The translations under genes and the position numbers were made by a program. Shown here piece after piece: positions 23,557 to 36,174 of a stretch of DNA of 64,000 bases. This stretch comes from Quillaja saponaria (Eukaryota; Streptophyta; Magnoliopsida; Fabales; Quillajaceae), in contig CM055607.1 of assembly GCA_029379385.1 (NCBI GenBank), positions 6,200,001 to 6,264,000 on the forward strand, given 5' to 3'. Within the stretch, counting starts at the first letter, position 1, and every line of letters starts with the position of its first letter. The notes under the pieces are model-generated. The model was not told the origin of the DNA and did not search any database. It saw only the letters and a program-made list of their open reading frames with translations.

Positions 23557-26500
23557 TCAGCTCCTCTTTTCCCTGCCCTTAGACCTTTGCAAGTGAGGGA
23601 AGGCAGTCAGAATGTTGTAAGCCATTAAATCCTGTCTGGTTAAGATCCCAATTACTGGAGACACCTACAAAGAGAGCACATTTTCAGGTCAGTCATATGT
23701 ATCCCCTTTAAGGTTCCAGTTTCTTGTTAAATGTCTATTTTAATATGTAAAATGCTCCTATTTCTGATTTTATGTAGTTGGTTTAAGAACAACCATGTTA
23801 GTGTTGTTTTGCTACCAAAATGCTACCAGAGACAAGAATTAACAAATCTACTTCAAGCATGTAATTCAAGTTCATAATATTGAAAATCTCACCCCAGCTG
23901 CTTGGTACTTGGGTACAATGAGTAGATGGCGGAGTCCCACTTGCCTGAAGAGCACCATCGCTTTTGCCACTGATATGCTCTCCAGTACTGTGAAGGGAGT
24001 TGTATTAGTGAGAGGATGTAGATCAACGTACATTTCCATTTCCTGACTTGTCACAGCCACTTCTTCAATATTCCCTTCTCTCTCTGCTAGATCTACCCAG
24101 GTAAATTTCTCTCTAACTTCCCACTCCTCTGTTCTCCTCTTTTCTCTCAGGAACCACTTCTTCTTTAGCACTTGAATGAGGTGTGCTCTTAGGATCAGTC
24201 CATGTAGTTCTGTTGCCCCAGTGGCCATTCTTGCTGGTAGTTCCACCCCATCATCTTTGACAGGAAAGCCATTGTGTGTAGTGTTTTTTAAGACATCTAC
24301 AATGCGGGATACCTTTTCCACGCCATGGAGGGTGACCACTGCCGGCTTGACATCAACCAGCTCCCCAACTGTTAGATTTCTCATCCATGGCTCAGGATTT
24401 GCATCCAAGAAAGGAAGGCCTTTTAAGTGCAGAATAATTTCATAGATGCTTGGGTTGAAACTGTCTCCAACAGTTTTGGATACAAGGAGGACGATCATTG
24501 TTATGGGAAGTAGGAGAAGATTATTGGTGAGTTCAAGGAATATCACACAAAGGGACACAGTCATCCTCATTGAACCGGCCATGAGAGACGCGGCACCAAG
24601 AACAGAAAAAAGCCCTTGGTCAATGTTGGTATAAGATCCCATGACAATGCCAAGAAAGCGGCCATAAGCTGAGCCCATGAGGATGATTGGAAGGAAGAGT
24701 CCAGATGGTACAGCAATGCCAAAAGTTATCAGTCCTAATATGCAGTAGACTGCAAAGAAAATTAGGAGGGAGAAGGGGTGATATTCCTCGGCAGTGTTGG
24801 TTGAAAAAATGTTTCGTACTGCATCATCATTAGTGGTAAGCAGTAGTGTAGCAAGATCATTGTAGTATCCTTTTGGGCAGTTGAATTGCTTGAAGTTTCC
24901 AGACCGTCCTTTGGTGGGGCACACAGATTCTGGAAGGGAGGAATCACAGCGGGTGCACTTAGCTAGGAAAGGGAGACCATATAGGCAGACTGAGGTGAAG
25001 AGTGAAACAGCGAGACTGAGGAGGAGCTTATGTATTCTTCCCTTCCTGCAATAAGTGAAAAGTAATTTCTCAGTCAGTAATCACTAATTAGAACTAAATT
25101 TGAAAGGCAATTATGGTTAATTTCAAGTCAAGGCAATGCTCTAGTCTGGTTGTGAAATAAGTATACTAGGTCAAAATTTCAGGATAGTCTGAGTCACCTG
25201 CATTTAATGTCATATGGTGTTATTATTTTGCTTATGCTAGATCTGAATTTCTTCCTATTTGGTTTTAACACTATCCAATTTCCACTCTCTTTATCTCTTT
25301 CACTCTCTCTTTCAAGGGTGTAATATCTTATGAAATTGAATTGAAGTGAGTTGGTTGCTTACTGGTTGATGAGATTGTAGAGTCTAAGAACCTTGTGGAG
25401 AAGGTGGTTGTACAGGCTTCCCAGAACTCCACCAATAGCTCCAATGACTGCAACAGGGATGATATCCATTACATGGTACCTGACAGTGACATTGCTCACA
25501 TCAAACATGATCAGCCCTCCCTTTCCAAAAAGTCCGCATTTTCCCGAAGTGCAGATTTCAATGAAAGTCCTGAGCACCACCGACGACTACTGCTGTGCTG
25601 AAGAAAGCTCTCCACAGGAGAGAACTTCTCCACCAGGTTGCCACCTCTTCAAGAGCAAACAGAACACCCCCAACTGGAGCCCGGAAGGCTGCACAAACCC
25701 CTGAAGAAGCACCGCAGGTAATAAGATCGCGGCGGTCACGATCATTATTGAAGTAGCGAAGCCAACGCCATTTGACACGGTAATTATCTGTACCCCCTTG
25801 GCCTAGTATAGAAGCAATGCAGCTGCCAATGTGTACCAAGGGTCCTTCTTTCCCTAGATCTAAGCCTGCGGAGACAGCTCCAATGCTTCCAATTATCTTA
25901 AAAAACAGAGAAAAATTAAATTTGTAAGATTCATGAATTAGAAGATATGTTGTGTAGAAAACGCAGCACAATATTTACTAATGACATGTGAACAATTTGG
26001 GGTAGTTTGCTTTATATTGCTGTCCCTGAATCCAATGTGTGATATTTGCATTTCAGGATTATTCAGTTATTTGGTGCACGGTTATATTTGAACCCCTGCA
26101 TCACCGCCCATAAATTGACATTTTCTGGGAAACCATTACAAGATTCGTTTAAAAACGTTTACATGCCCTGTACTCAAGTGTAATTCATTATTCATGAATT
26201 GTATTGAACTTGCATTGCATCATTTAACAGAGAAATGGTGAAGCTGATTGTAACTGGACAGCAGTCTTTCTGTGATTTTTGCTTGACTTTAAATCCATGA
26301 TTTTCTTTGTTCCTATGTAAGTTAGTTTTGCATACTAGCATTGAATGGGTCAGCATTTAAGAAAGAAAACACACCTTGACAATCAATGTTGTAGCTCCAA
26401 ACATGTTGGGAGTATCAACTCCATTAAGGTAGGCTTTAATTTCTGGTATACCAGGTCCAGCTGCTGTGGGTGCAAAACACACACATAAAACAGGCAGCGA

Positions 26501-27147
26501 CCATGGTAAGAAGAAAATTAGTTCCAGTGAAGAATAAGAACCCCATTAAGTACCTGCACCATATTGATTTAGAAACTATGATATTGATGAGAGAAGCCGA
26601 ACTGCTTGTAAAAGAGTAGCTTATTGAAAGGAAAATGTTTAGTGGCTAGAGTTGGTCTGACCTTTCTTTCTCTATGTATTTAAGAACAGCTAGAAGCTTG
26701 TAACCGGCAATGTTCTCAACCGCAAGGTTGATGAGGGTGGCTATTATACCTGTAAGAAGTCCAACTAGGAATGCCAGTGACCATTTAGAGAATATGTACT
26801 GCAATACTTGAGCTCTGGATCTGCTTCTCCAATCATGCTTAAATAGATCATTCTCATTTATCCTGCATCATAGCCTCTACAATATTCAGTATGAAAATTA
26901 ATTGTGATGAGTATAAAACATGGATGTCTATGTGTGTGTATTGCAGGTCTTACTCATAATCCAAGCTCTCTATGTAGGAAACTTTTGCTCCAACCAGGGC
27001 AAGAGGAGTGGACGACAGGGTGCGATTCCTTTTCAGCAATGGTTCATTCAGTGGATTGCTTTCTGGATCTCTTTCTCCTTCATCAACTTCCCTTTCCATG
27101 TTGCAGTTCATTGTTACTTCTTCAAATTTGCTTGAATCTTCCCCCAT
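23557..27147 (-). CDS. CLC-a/b type vacuolar nitrate-proton exchanger, with two frame-breaking insertions
   Basis: Chloride-channel family protein of the plant CLC-a/b group, which loads nitrate into the vacuole in exchange for protons. Exons on the minus strand: 27147-26954, 26862-26662, 26553-26375, 25896-25363, 25045-23893, 23664-23557. Visible: selectivity motif GPGIPE with the proline that marks nitrate preference (about residue 166), GKEGPLVH with the gating Glu, FALEEVATWW with the proton Glu, GIAVPSGLFLPI, and C-terminal CBS domains (GLILRAHLIQVL, VGLRHLLIVPK, GILTRQDL). Two extra bases break the frame: TTTT (minus strand) at 26487-26490, just before GPGIPE, and GG at 25580-25581 in the STAVVVVVLR segment. 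Allowing for both, the exons give 789 codons (788 aa), close to the roughly 775 aa of known members. Family certain; integrity of this copy uncertain. Confidence 0.92.
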
Positions 27148-27725
27148 TGAAATGAAGCAGAAATTGGCAGAGACAAGAAAGCTTTCAAATCTCTGAAATT
27201 GGCGATGCTTCTATTGGTTCCGCATTGGACCAAGTAAGCCTCCTCACCCCTTTTGGAAATTTAAAATTGGGGATTTATAGCCTTTTTTTGTTGTTGTTAT
27301 CATTGAGTCTACATGTCCCTTTTGTTTGTCTTAACAATATGAATACTAATAGAAACTTGACTTTCGTTTAGTTACTCATTGTCACATATGAGGGCAATGC
27401 CATACTGCTTGGAACAAATTCCAGGACCAATGAATCAACTTGTCTTTGTATATTGTATTAACTTGTAACTGAGGATGACAATTTTGTTTCTTGATGTTAT
27501 GAGAATAATTATTTAGTTTGGATAGTTGGCAATAATTTTATTTTTTTGATTATCTTAAACACGAGTTACTAATTGGTATTGTAGTTATCCAAATCGACAT
27601 GTTTTTTTATTGTAATCAATCAACCAATTTGTGATGCAGCTATCTCTTTCAGGGTCTGAAATTCGAGAACAAGCTGCTTCATGGTGACAGATAAGCATCA
27701 AGGTAATGAAGACCACTTGTACATG

Positions 27726-28012
27726 ACACGTGGCACTCTCTCACTAAGCAGATCACAAAGATGAACGGTCCTAATCAAATAGCCCTTGGCACAACTGAAA
27801 AGCCACATTATCCATTCATATTATTTAAGTACAGCTTGATACATTCGTAACATATAGCAATCAATCTTCTTCAATCCCTCAACATGGGCTGTGCTGGACC
27901 CCATAATTTTTAAGCTTCACGTTCATTCAAAGTGGACCAACTAATGTTTCACATTCATCACAGATGACATGTGTAGAGTTTGGATGCACGTGGCAGACAT
28001 CAAGGGCACGTG
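27726..28012 (-). promoter_or_regulatory. Three G-box/ABRE motifs upstream of the CLC gene
   Basis: Palindromic CACGTG occurs at 27727-27732, 27987-27992 and 28007-28012. The first two are in ABRE-like ACGTGGC context. They lie 580-870 bp upstream of the CLC ATG (minus-strand gene). G-boxes bind bZIP/bHLH factors. Response to ABA or light is an inference. Confidence 0.4.
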
Positions 28013-31000
28013 ATCTTCAGACAACTAAGTCCCGTCTGGTATGCCTTTACGATACACATTGTACTATCTATGCATATGATGCGTGCACCCCTCAAATGAT
28101 TGTGTGATGAATGATATTCTATATTCACACTTTTCTTGCGTAACATAATTAATTAGCGAAACCTAAAACTAATTAAAGGGTGTGTCATCGCCAACCAGCG
28201 TGATTAGTCACCTCATTGAATTCTAAAACTAATTTAGCTTGGGTCGAGTTAGTTTAGGCTAATTAGATTTTAAGGTGTCATTAGTTTATCATATGATTTG
28301 ATTTTATTGAGTCACTCTAAGTGGCGTACTAGAGTGATTCTAAGTAAAATTTTCTCCTTCATAAGACATTTAAATTTTAAATCCAAGAAAGTTTTAGCAT
28401 GTCAAGAATTTATTTGGAGGTTCAACTCTCCAACCCCTATATATACTGTCCTCAAAATAACATGATATAAGTTGGATGAGAATACAAATCATGGTAGCAG
28501 TTTATTATTTGGGTTAGAGGCTTCAGTGTGATAGTGAACTAGAATATGAGGATTGATGAGTTAATTTGCAGGTGTAATATGAATTTATGGGTGGGAAGAT
28601 TTGTCGTCCACATCCCAACAAAAGTAAATAGATGTCACAACCAGAATGAATGTTCTTGATAGGGCCTAATCATTGAATGGGCAATAATATATGCATTAAC
28701 ACATTCTTAATTACCTAAGTATCATCGAATATTTTTTTTAAGCTAATGTGTCATTGTACACTCAGTCTTGATCATTTGAGAATTTATTTTGTATAAGGAT
28801 GATAGAATTTGATATTAAAAACTATTGGTCTTGGAAATTTATTAGAATTCTATATTAAAAAAAAATGTATACAATTTATATGATTTATTTAAAATCTATG
28901 TTTTTTTTAATTTTGAATTCCATACCAAATATATTAGATTTTATTTTGTGAAATTCATTTGAAATAGATTATTATTGTGTCCCACCTAAAATGACTTCTT
29001 TATTCCTAATATTATATATACACTTCATTTAATATGTTCACCTAATTAATTTTAAGTTTTTTTTCCTTTCAAATTGTCTATTGTTCATTGAATAATAACT
29101 AATCTCTCATTTTTATAAATTTAGTTCAATGATAATTTTAATTAAAAAATTTAAGGGTAATATAGGAAGAATACTTAAATTAAAATAAGAGAAAAGGATT
29201 AAATTCCAGTAAGTATAATTTTTATTCTAAATAAGGGATTTCATTTTAAATGAAACAAAATTTATTTTTTATTTGGTTCCAAAACCACTATAAGAGTATT
29301 GATAAAAAAAAAAAGACAAAAAAAGGAAGTACATAATTGTATAAAAATCATTATATACTCGGTCATTGAATATGTTTTGAACTTTGATAAAAAAAAAAAA
29401 AAAAAAAAAACTATGAGTATCCATTTGATTCTATATATTATTAGCTTAATTATATTTTTAGTCTCTATTATTTTAAAAAGTTAAAATATTATTTTTATAA
29501 TTTCGAAAATCACATAATATATTTATTTCCTGTTATCAGATTTAAGTTAACCGTGTATATGTGACAACTAGTGTCTTACATGACTTATCTTCATGACATT
29601 ATACTTAACACATCATCTTTTGTTAAGTTAAACATGACATAAAGTAATGGCAAAGATTACATTTGTAGTTCTTAAAACTCTAAAGGATGACATTTAAATT
29701 TTTTAAAATATTGTAACAAAATTGAATTCTCAATCAAATTATAAGGAATAAAAATATAATTTAACATTATTTGATAATAACATGGTAGTTTTAGAGCTAA
29801 TACTATTGATTCATTTTTATATTTTGTATGACAGCATTAGACTATCATGAAGAAATGAGGAGATAATGCAATTGTATATTTAATATTGATTAATAAATTA
29901 TTTAAATTTATATTAGCCAACTTTATACGATGTAAAATGAGTATTACAATAGCTACCTTAGCTTGGATTCTTTTAAATTTTTATAAAAAATGTAAAGATT
30001 CTTGTACATTAACATAAATAAATTTTTACTTCCAAAAAAGAAAATAATAATAATAAATTTATGTACCTTTTAAGTATATATACATGCAAAGTCAACTACT
30101 ATATATTTAAAGAAAGATTATATGAATTGAAATAACTTGATTTCTACATCTATAACATAAAAAAGTTACAGCTGAAATTGTGGTCAATAATTTTACAGAA
30201 TCTTTCCTGCGATTCTCAAAACGTAATTCGCACACTTAAAGAGATTAAAATCAATAATAACTTTTTTTAAAAATATATTGCTATTACATATTAATACAAG
30301 TTGGTAGAAAGTATAAAAATGAAGTTGCATACACATGTAGTATTACCCAAAAGATATATAGTTGAAAATAAAACGGTGCACACTTCTGCATATTTGTTGG
30401 TTTGAATCTAAAGAATAAATATAAGTTTAAATTATTATTTTAACATGTAACTGACTTATTACTCACCTATTTGTGAAAAATGAAATTTGATCATTCAACG
30501 GCTACTTAATTGCTATATCTTTTGCTAATATGTTCTTAGTTTAATTGACTAAAACGAAAATTTCAAGTTTAAATCTTATCATCAAATAATTTATTGTTAA
30601 TTTTCTGGGTATTTGAGACTTTGAGTTTGTTTGTTCAACCTAATATGTAGATAATTTGAAGTTATAATAATATTAATTGTTGAATTGGGAAAATCTTATA
30701 ATTGATATAACTACTGGCACAAAAATAAATTGCAACAGTTTTCTCTTTAAATTTTACTTTTTTTGTAATATACCACCAAATTAATTATATTATTCTCTAT
30801 ATATACAATTTCTAATTATGTCTTAACAATACTTGTTGATGCATAATAAATGTAATAATTAAAATTTAAAATAATTTATTAATTGAATAACAATAAAATT
30901 ATCGTCAACTAACACAATAAATATTAAAAAAATTCTATATATATCCTCTTAACAAATGACAAATATAAAAGTTAGAAAATCTAAAAATCATATCTAATAT

Positions 31001-31353
31001 TTATTGCCTACATTCATCTGGGGAATGTATGTAAGACTAGCCAAATAATAACTTTTACTTAGAAAAATATAAAAAACAACTTTGAAAAGCATATATAGAC
31101 AAAGAAGGGGAAAAGTGGAAAGTGCTAAATGGATGGGGAATAATGGACATAAATCTTTCCTTTTAGATGAATATACAATTATGTACAATGTATCTTTTTG
31201 AGATTACTCTTTGATTTCTTCCTTTAAGCAATTCTCATTCAAGATATGCTCCTTCTCTGTTTCTTTCTTTTTTTTACTTTTTGTCTTTCAATATTCAGCC
31301 ATCTAAGGGGAGGTTTAGCCTAAAGGCCTTAAATTACAATTTTCATTTAGAAA
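28013..31353. other. AT-rich intergenic region
   Basis: No gene seen. Long A/T runs, the second copy of the MITE-like repeat (29443-29765), and a presumed promoter and leader for the sugar transferase-like gene from about 31200. Small open frames here are composition artefacts. Confidence 0.55.
29443..29765. repeat. MITE-like repeat, copy 2
   Basis: Begins AGCTTAATTATATTTTTAGTC and ends AAAAATATAATTTAAC. Same order of internal blocks as 829-1167 (ACATTTAAATTTT..., GAATTCTCAATCAAATTA). Ends are inverted repeats. Confidence 0.45.
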
Positions 31354-33188
31354 ATGAAGATGACAGCTATGGGGTTTAGAAAGTTATCACTATATCTTTC
31401 TCTTGCAGCTTTTCTAATAGTGCTCCTGTGCTTCCTTTTTTCTTACTCTTCTAATCCAACTGAAAGAGGACCAGAAAGGAGAAGGATTGTACTCAATACT
31501 CGATCAACTGTAAGCATTTTATTCTTCACAAATTCTTGTCAAAATTACATTTCTATATAGAATTTTGTTTTTATGTATGTATAACTGCATTTCTTTTTTT
31601 ATCAAAAAATATATAATGTTTTTCTTTCTTGGGTTTTCATTCAAGTTTTATGATATAATTGGAGTCGGGTAATTTATCAAATGCTGTCAAAAGGATTTTG
31701 CTTGTGAGAAATTTAAGAATGATACCTTCTTTTGTATGAGAAAACTGTTGGGTAAAAGTTCATTTGTTTGCTTTTTTTCTCAATTTAGTATATTCAAAAT
31801 CAATGATGCTTGGGCACTTAAGATTCTCTAGCATCAAATGTTTAGGTATAAGATGCTTAGTATTTAAGAGATTCTCGTTGTTTGGTATGATAATGTTCAA
31901 TAAAAATGATTTCTTAAGGTTATAGTTTTTAGTCTCCAACATGGACTAGAATAAGAAGATATGGCTGAAACCAAAATACTTTCAAGAAAAGTTGAGGCTC
32001 TATAACCATATTATTGTCTTTTGTTTACTTGTCATAGTAAAACTTGGAAGTTTTAATTGTTTTAAGGGTACATAACCCATTAATTTCAACCTTTGGTTTT
32101 TTGTAATTTCAGTACTGACATTGTAAAATTTATTCTGGTTCTTGTAATTAAATCTCTTTGAATGGAACAATTTTCTGGCTTCAAAGTTACGATTTGTTTC
32201 CTCTTTCTAGTATGAAATGGAAAGGCTAAAGTTGGTGGAAGTATTGAAAAGGGCAACCATGCCAGACAGAACAGTAATACTAACCATACTTGATCAAGCA
32301 TGGGCAAGGCCTGGCTCTGTCCTTCACCTATTCCTAGAAAGCTTCAGAGTTGGCCAAGGAACACAAAAATTGTTGAATCATCTGGTGGTCATAGCCATGG
32401 ACAGCCAAGCATTTGAGATTTGCAACTCTGTGCTTCCACATTGCATACACCCATCGGCCTTTGGTTCCAATTTTGACACCAAAAACCAATTTATCTCAAA
32501 CCCTAATCACAAATTGCGTAATCATATCAAAAACAATATCCTGTTAGAAGTGCTTGACTTGGGTTACAACATCATCTTCACGGTAAGAACTCTTAGGGTG
32601 CTTTATAATGATGGTTGAATGGTTATGATCGATAGCTGTAAATCAAACTTGATTTGTTTTGTGAATGTTGTTAACTTTACTATGCAGGATGCAGATGTAA
32701 TGTGGTTTAGGAATCCACTCTCACATTTCATCCCTGAACATGAACTCACTATTTCATGCAGCTTCCCCCCAAGTGATGAACAAAACAGAGGCCAAATCCC
32801 AGATGGGGGAGTTTTTTTCTTGAAAGCAAATGAAATCTCCAGCGAGATCTTCTTGTATTGGAAATTGTTGAGAGTTCTGTATCCAGACTACCACATCGAT
32901 GAGCCTCTCTGTGATTTCATTATGCAAAATCCAGACTTAACTAAAACATTTGGAATGCGAATCGCATATGTTAGTCCGATGTATTTTGATGGATTCTGTC
33001 AGGTAAATAAGGATATGAGTGAGGTTTATACAATGCATGCCAACTGCTGTGACGATCTAGATAGCAAGGTGCAAGACCTCAGGCTTGTTCTTGATGATTG
33101 GATCAACTTCACAGCAGGTTCATCAGTGAATACTACTTCAGGGCCGTTGTCTTCGTCATGGAGAGCTCCAAAGAAATGCAGTGGGTGA
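31354..33188 (+). CDS. Nucleotide-diphospho-sugar transferase-like protein (At4g15970-like, PF03407 type)
   Basis: Putative Golgi type II glycosyltransferase of unknown substrate. Exons 31354-31509, 32211-32582, 32688-33188 give 342 aa in one clean frame. A membrane anchor lies at about residues 10-32 (LYLSLAAFLIVLLCFLF) after a short basic N-terminus. The catalytic-type region carries DQAWARPGS, LESFRVGQGT, LVVIAMD, then at the start of exon 3 the metal-binding DxD motif DADVMWFRNP (D177, D179). PDGGVFFLKAN, FDGFCQ and YTMHANCC follow, the latter being family hallmarks, with LRLVLDDW near the end. The C-terminus ends in a short Ser-rich tail. It lies between genes that are adjacent in Arabidopsis, so it was probably inserted or retained here. 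Family assignment good, substrate unknown. Confidence 0.88.
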
Positions 33189-33738
33189 GAAAGATGTGAA
33201 GATGCAAGCACATCCAGAGCTGATTCACTTCTCTGAAGATTATGCTTTGAGAGATTTTATTTTATCCCTTAACCATGTATAGGCAATTCATATGCAAGGG
33301 GTCTAACATTTCTCCATTAGCAGCTAATTGCATTCAAAGCAAACTTCCATCCTTTCACAATGGCACATAAAAGAAGGGCTTTGTATTTAATTTCTTGACA
33401 GGCCTTAGAGATTGGATCTGGGAAACATGTGACTCCCTCACTCAATATGAAAATACTTTACCTTCTAGTTATCAGTTTAGAGCACTAACGAAAAAGAAAC
33501 ATCAAACTTTTAACAATGAAACACAGTCCTGTCGACAGAGGACCTTCTATTTGATGAAAGACTTAAGAACACCATGTGGATAATAGTGCAACAATGAAAC
33601 TAATTACTTTATACAAGAATACTGCATTGAGTCAACCAAAAGAGCATGATTCGCTTAATGGAACTTACATTGATCAAGAGCCTCTCACAACCAAGTGTGA
33701 AGAATCCTACAAAAGGTAGGGAAAAATGTGCATAGGGA
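33189..33738. other. Convergent 3' region
   Basis: 550 bp between the stop codons of the sugar transferase-like gene and the S21 gene. Nothing beyond presumed 3' UTRs is seen. Confidence 0.5.
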
Positions 33739-35312
33739 TTAGGGAATACCTCCTTCGGGTAGATCCCAGTTATCATCGTCATCTTCCTTCTTGTTTGAAG
33801 GGGCATCCTGATTGTTTTGCTGGGAAAATCTTGGCTGGTATGGGCGCCTGAATGCAGTAAAATAGATGAGTGAGCACTTAATGTTAGTCAAGGCCCAACG
33901 TAGATACATCAAAGCAACAACTAAAGGCCACTTTTAGTTTGTTTTCTCTTCTTCTTTTTCCTCTGAACATTAAGAAATCTTCAGTAAGCATCAAGTATTA
34001 AAACTTGTGTTCTACAGGGACCAGATAAATCCACAAGTATTTTCCTTATAAACACAAAAAGCATTAGACGGAACAAAGCTTTCATATTAACAAGGAAATA
34101 ATTGCGTACAATCCATCAAACATCTCTAATCCTCTAGTTCAAGATCAGAGGGCATGGCAGGAACAACTATACTGATACATTACAACAAAACATGAGTACA
34201 CACTGAGAAGCATTACGCAATAATCAATATCATCAAATTTACCACAAACCAACCATCAGGATAGAGGCAATGTCAGAATTGTGAGTAGTGACTCACATCT
34301 TTACATATGGTGGCAAATTTTTCTAGTAGGCATCTCACAACATCCTAGAGTTAACCAATTATGATCAAATGCGGCGTATTATCTTACCCATTGCCCTGCC
34401 TAAGTAAAAAAGTTACACTCAGCAATCTCATGCAAAATACAATGCATTCATTCATCTTTCATAGGGTAGTTGAAAAACCAGGTCATCAATTCACCAATAA
34501 CAGTGATAAAAATCTCATGTCTGACACCCAACTTTCAAAAACTCACCAAAAACCGGGTCTTGGATGAGGTAAGGTTGCAGTATGCAGTTAGAATTCTCCA
34601 AAAGGTAAGATATTGAAAATGAAATCCAATGTATCAGAGCAACAAATTATAAGCTTCGAGACAGTGAAACCTCCCCTTCCCATAAAATATAATGTTCTAA
34701 CTTTTCATTGAGAGCCTGCACCAGACTTATTAGCTTTCACATTCTTGCATAATACTATAGTGTATTTTCTGGATTCAGGAAAAATACATCTTAATTTCTA
34801 CAGACACTCAATTTTTCCCGAAACCCACTGAAAAATAAAAAATTCAAGAACTTGGACAAAAATTCAGACCTTCTACGGTTACGCTTAGCAGCGTCACGAG
34901 TTCTACGCTTCTTCTCCTCCTGCTTGTTCTCAAAGAACCTCCGTCTCTTACATTCTTGAATGACACCAGCCCTCATGACCTCTCTGCGAAACCTGTTGAC
35001 CAGTCTCTCCTCAGGCTCGTTATCATCCACAATTACCTGCACATTGTATGCCGATTTAAAGAAAAGGGTATTGGCATGAGCAAGAGATGGGCATATGACA
35101 GAGGATAATTCGGCAGATAAAGTAGAAGTAGAAGAAAGGTGACCCTCTTGGGCAACCAGTGGCACCAACCCATCTCCAAATTTATGGGTTTGTGCCTGAG
35201 TGGAAGAAGAAGAAGTGAGGCTGAGTTGTGGTGGTGATGTCTTGGGTGGTGGTGGTGGTTTTGTGGGTAAGAGAAATGAGAGGAAGTTGTAGAGAGAGGA
35301 TGAGGAAGCCAT
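33739..35312 (-). CDS. Plastid ribosomal protein S21 (bS21c, GHS1-like)
   Basis: Small-subunit protein of the chloroplast ribosome; the Arabidopsis homologue is GHS1 (At3g27160). Two exons, 35312-34870 and 33847-33739, separated by a 1.0-kb intron, give 183 aa. Residues 1 to about 85 are Ser/Thr/Pro-rich and contain little acidic sequence, fitting a transit peptide. The S21 domain starts near YNVQVIVDDNEPEERLVNRF and continues through RREVMRAGVIQECKRRRFFENKQEEKKRR. Exon 2 adds an acidic tail (KKEDDDDNWDLPEGGIP). The donor at 34869 interrupts the Arg-rich RNRRR stretch; reading through it would give a false 173-codon frame. No frame problems. Confidence 0.92.
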
Positions 35313-35513
35313 GGGTGAGTTGTGATGTGCGAAGATTGTGGGACTCTTGATTTCAGCTTTATCGAATTAAGATTAGTTTTCTACTTGCTTGGCTAACTGT
35401 TGTTGACGAACAGTAGTCATTGTTACAACTGAGTCCTCAGAGCTCCAACTCTGTGGGGGGTTTGGGCAAAGGTGGGTCTCTAATCCTTTGCATTATCTGA
35501 AGCAGAAAAAAAA

Positions 35514-35567
35514 TGGGCCTATGATAGCCACACAAGCCTTACTTGACTTGGGTCTCCAATTAGCCCA
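35514..35567 (-). promoter_or_regulatory. Site II motifs upstream of the S21 gene
   Basis: GGCCCA/TGGGCC at 35514-35519 and AGCCCA at 35562-35567 (TGGGCT on the minus strand) lie 200-255 bp upstream of the ATG. Fits the promoter style of nuclear genes for organelle ribosomes. Confidence 0.4.
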
Positions 35568-36136
35568 TTTTGCATCTTATGGACGTCCAAAAAATATGGT
35601 TTATGTATCCAGTATTAACTAGTGTTTAGTTAAACTCGATATTAATTTGAGTTTTTCAAAATTTGAACTCAGCTTGTCACGTTTTTAACTTTGTACTGGG
35701 ACAGATAGTCTTTTAATTACCCCCTTTCCTTTTATAGTATTTAACTCAACAAATTTTGTGCAATTGTAATCCCCTTTGTTACAAAATGAAGTGAATATAG
35801 TTTGTACGTTTTATTTATTATTTATTTTTGGTAGAATAGTTTGTACGTTTTGCATTAGTAAGAATTCAAACGTTGAGACTTTGAAGTGTCTCAATTATAA
35901 CTATTATTTTGAAAGAGTTGGCAAAAAAAAAAAAAAAAGATTTTATGATACCATTATACATAGTTTATTAAAATCTTAGAAGTGTTAGCAAAAGAAAACA
36001 AATTAGAATCTTAGTAGTTGATGATGTACATTGACACATCAATATAAAGCAAACCCACCCTTGTTTCCATTCAACCAATATTAAGCTTTTTCTCAAATTA
36101 AGAAAATGCCTTTCCTTTGAGACATACAGAGGCATA

Positions 36137-36174
36137 AGCAGAGGCAGAGGCAGAGGCAGAGGCAGAAGCAGTGG
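36137..36174. repeat. Imperfect GCAGAG hexanucleotide repeat
   Basis: About six copies of AGAGGC with single-base variants. It explains the Pro/Leu-rich spurious minus-strand frame across it. Confidence 0.8.

Noticed and set aside
28013..31353. Possible LTR retrotransposon in AT-rich intergenic DNA
   Set aside because: No long terminal direct repeats, primer-binding site or gag/pol similarity found by eye.
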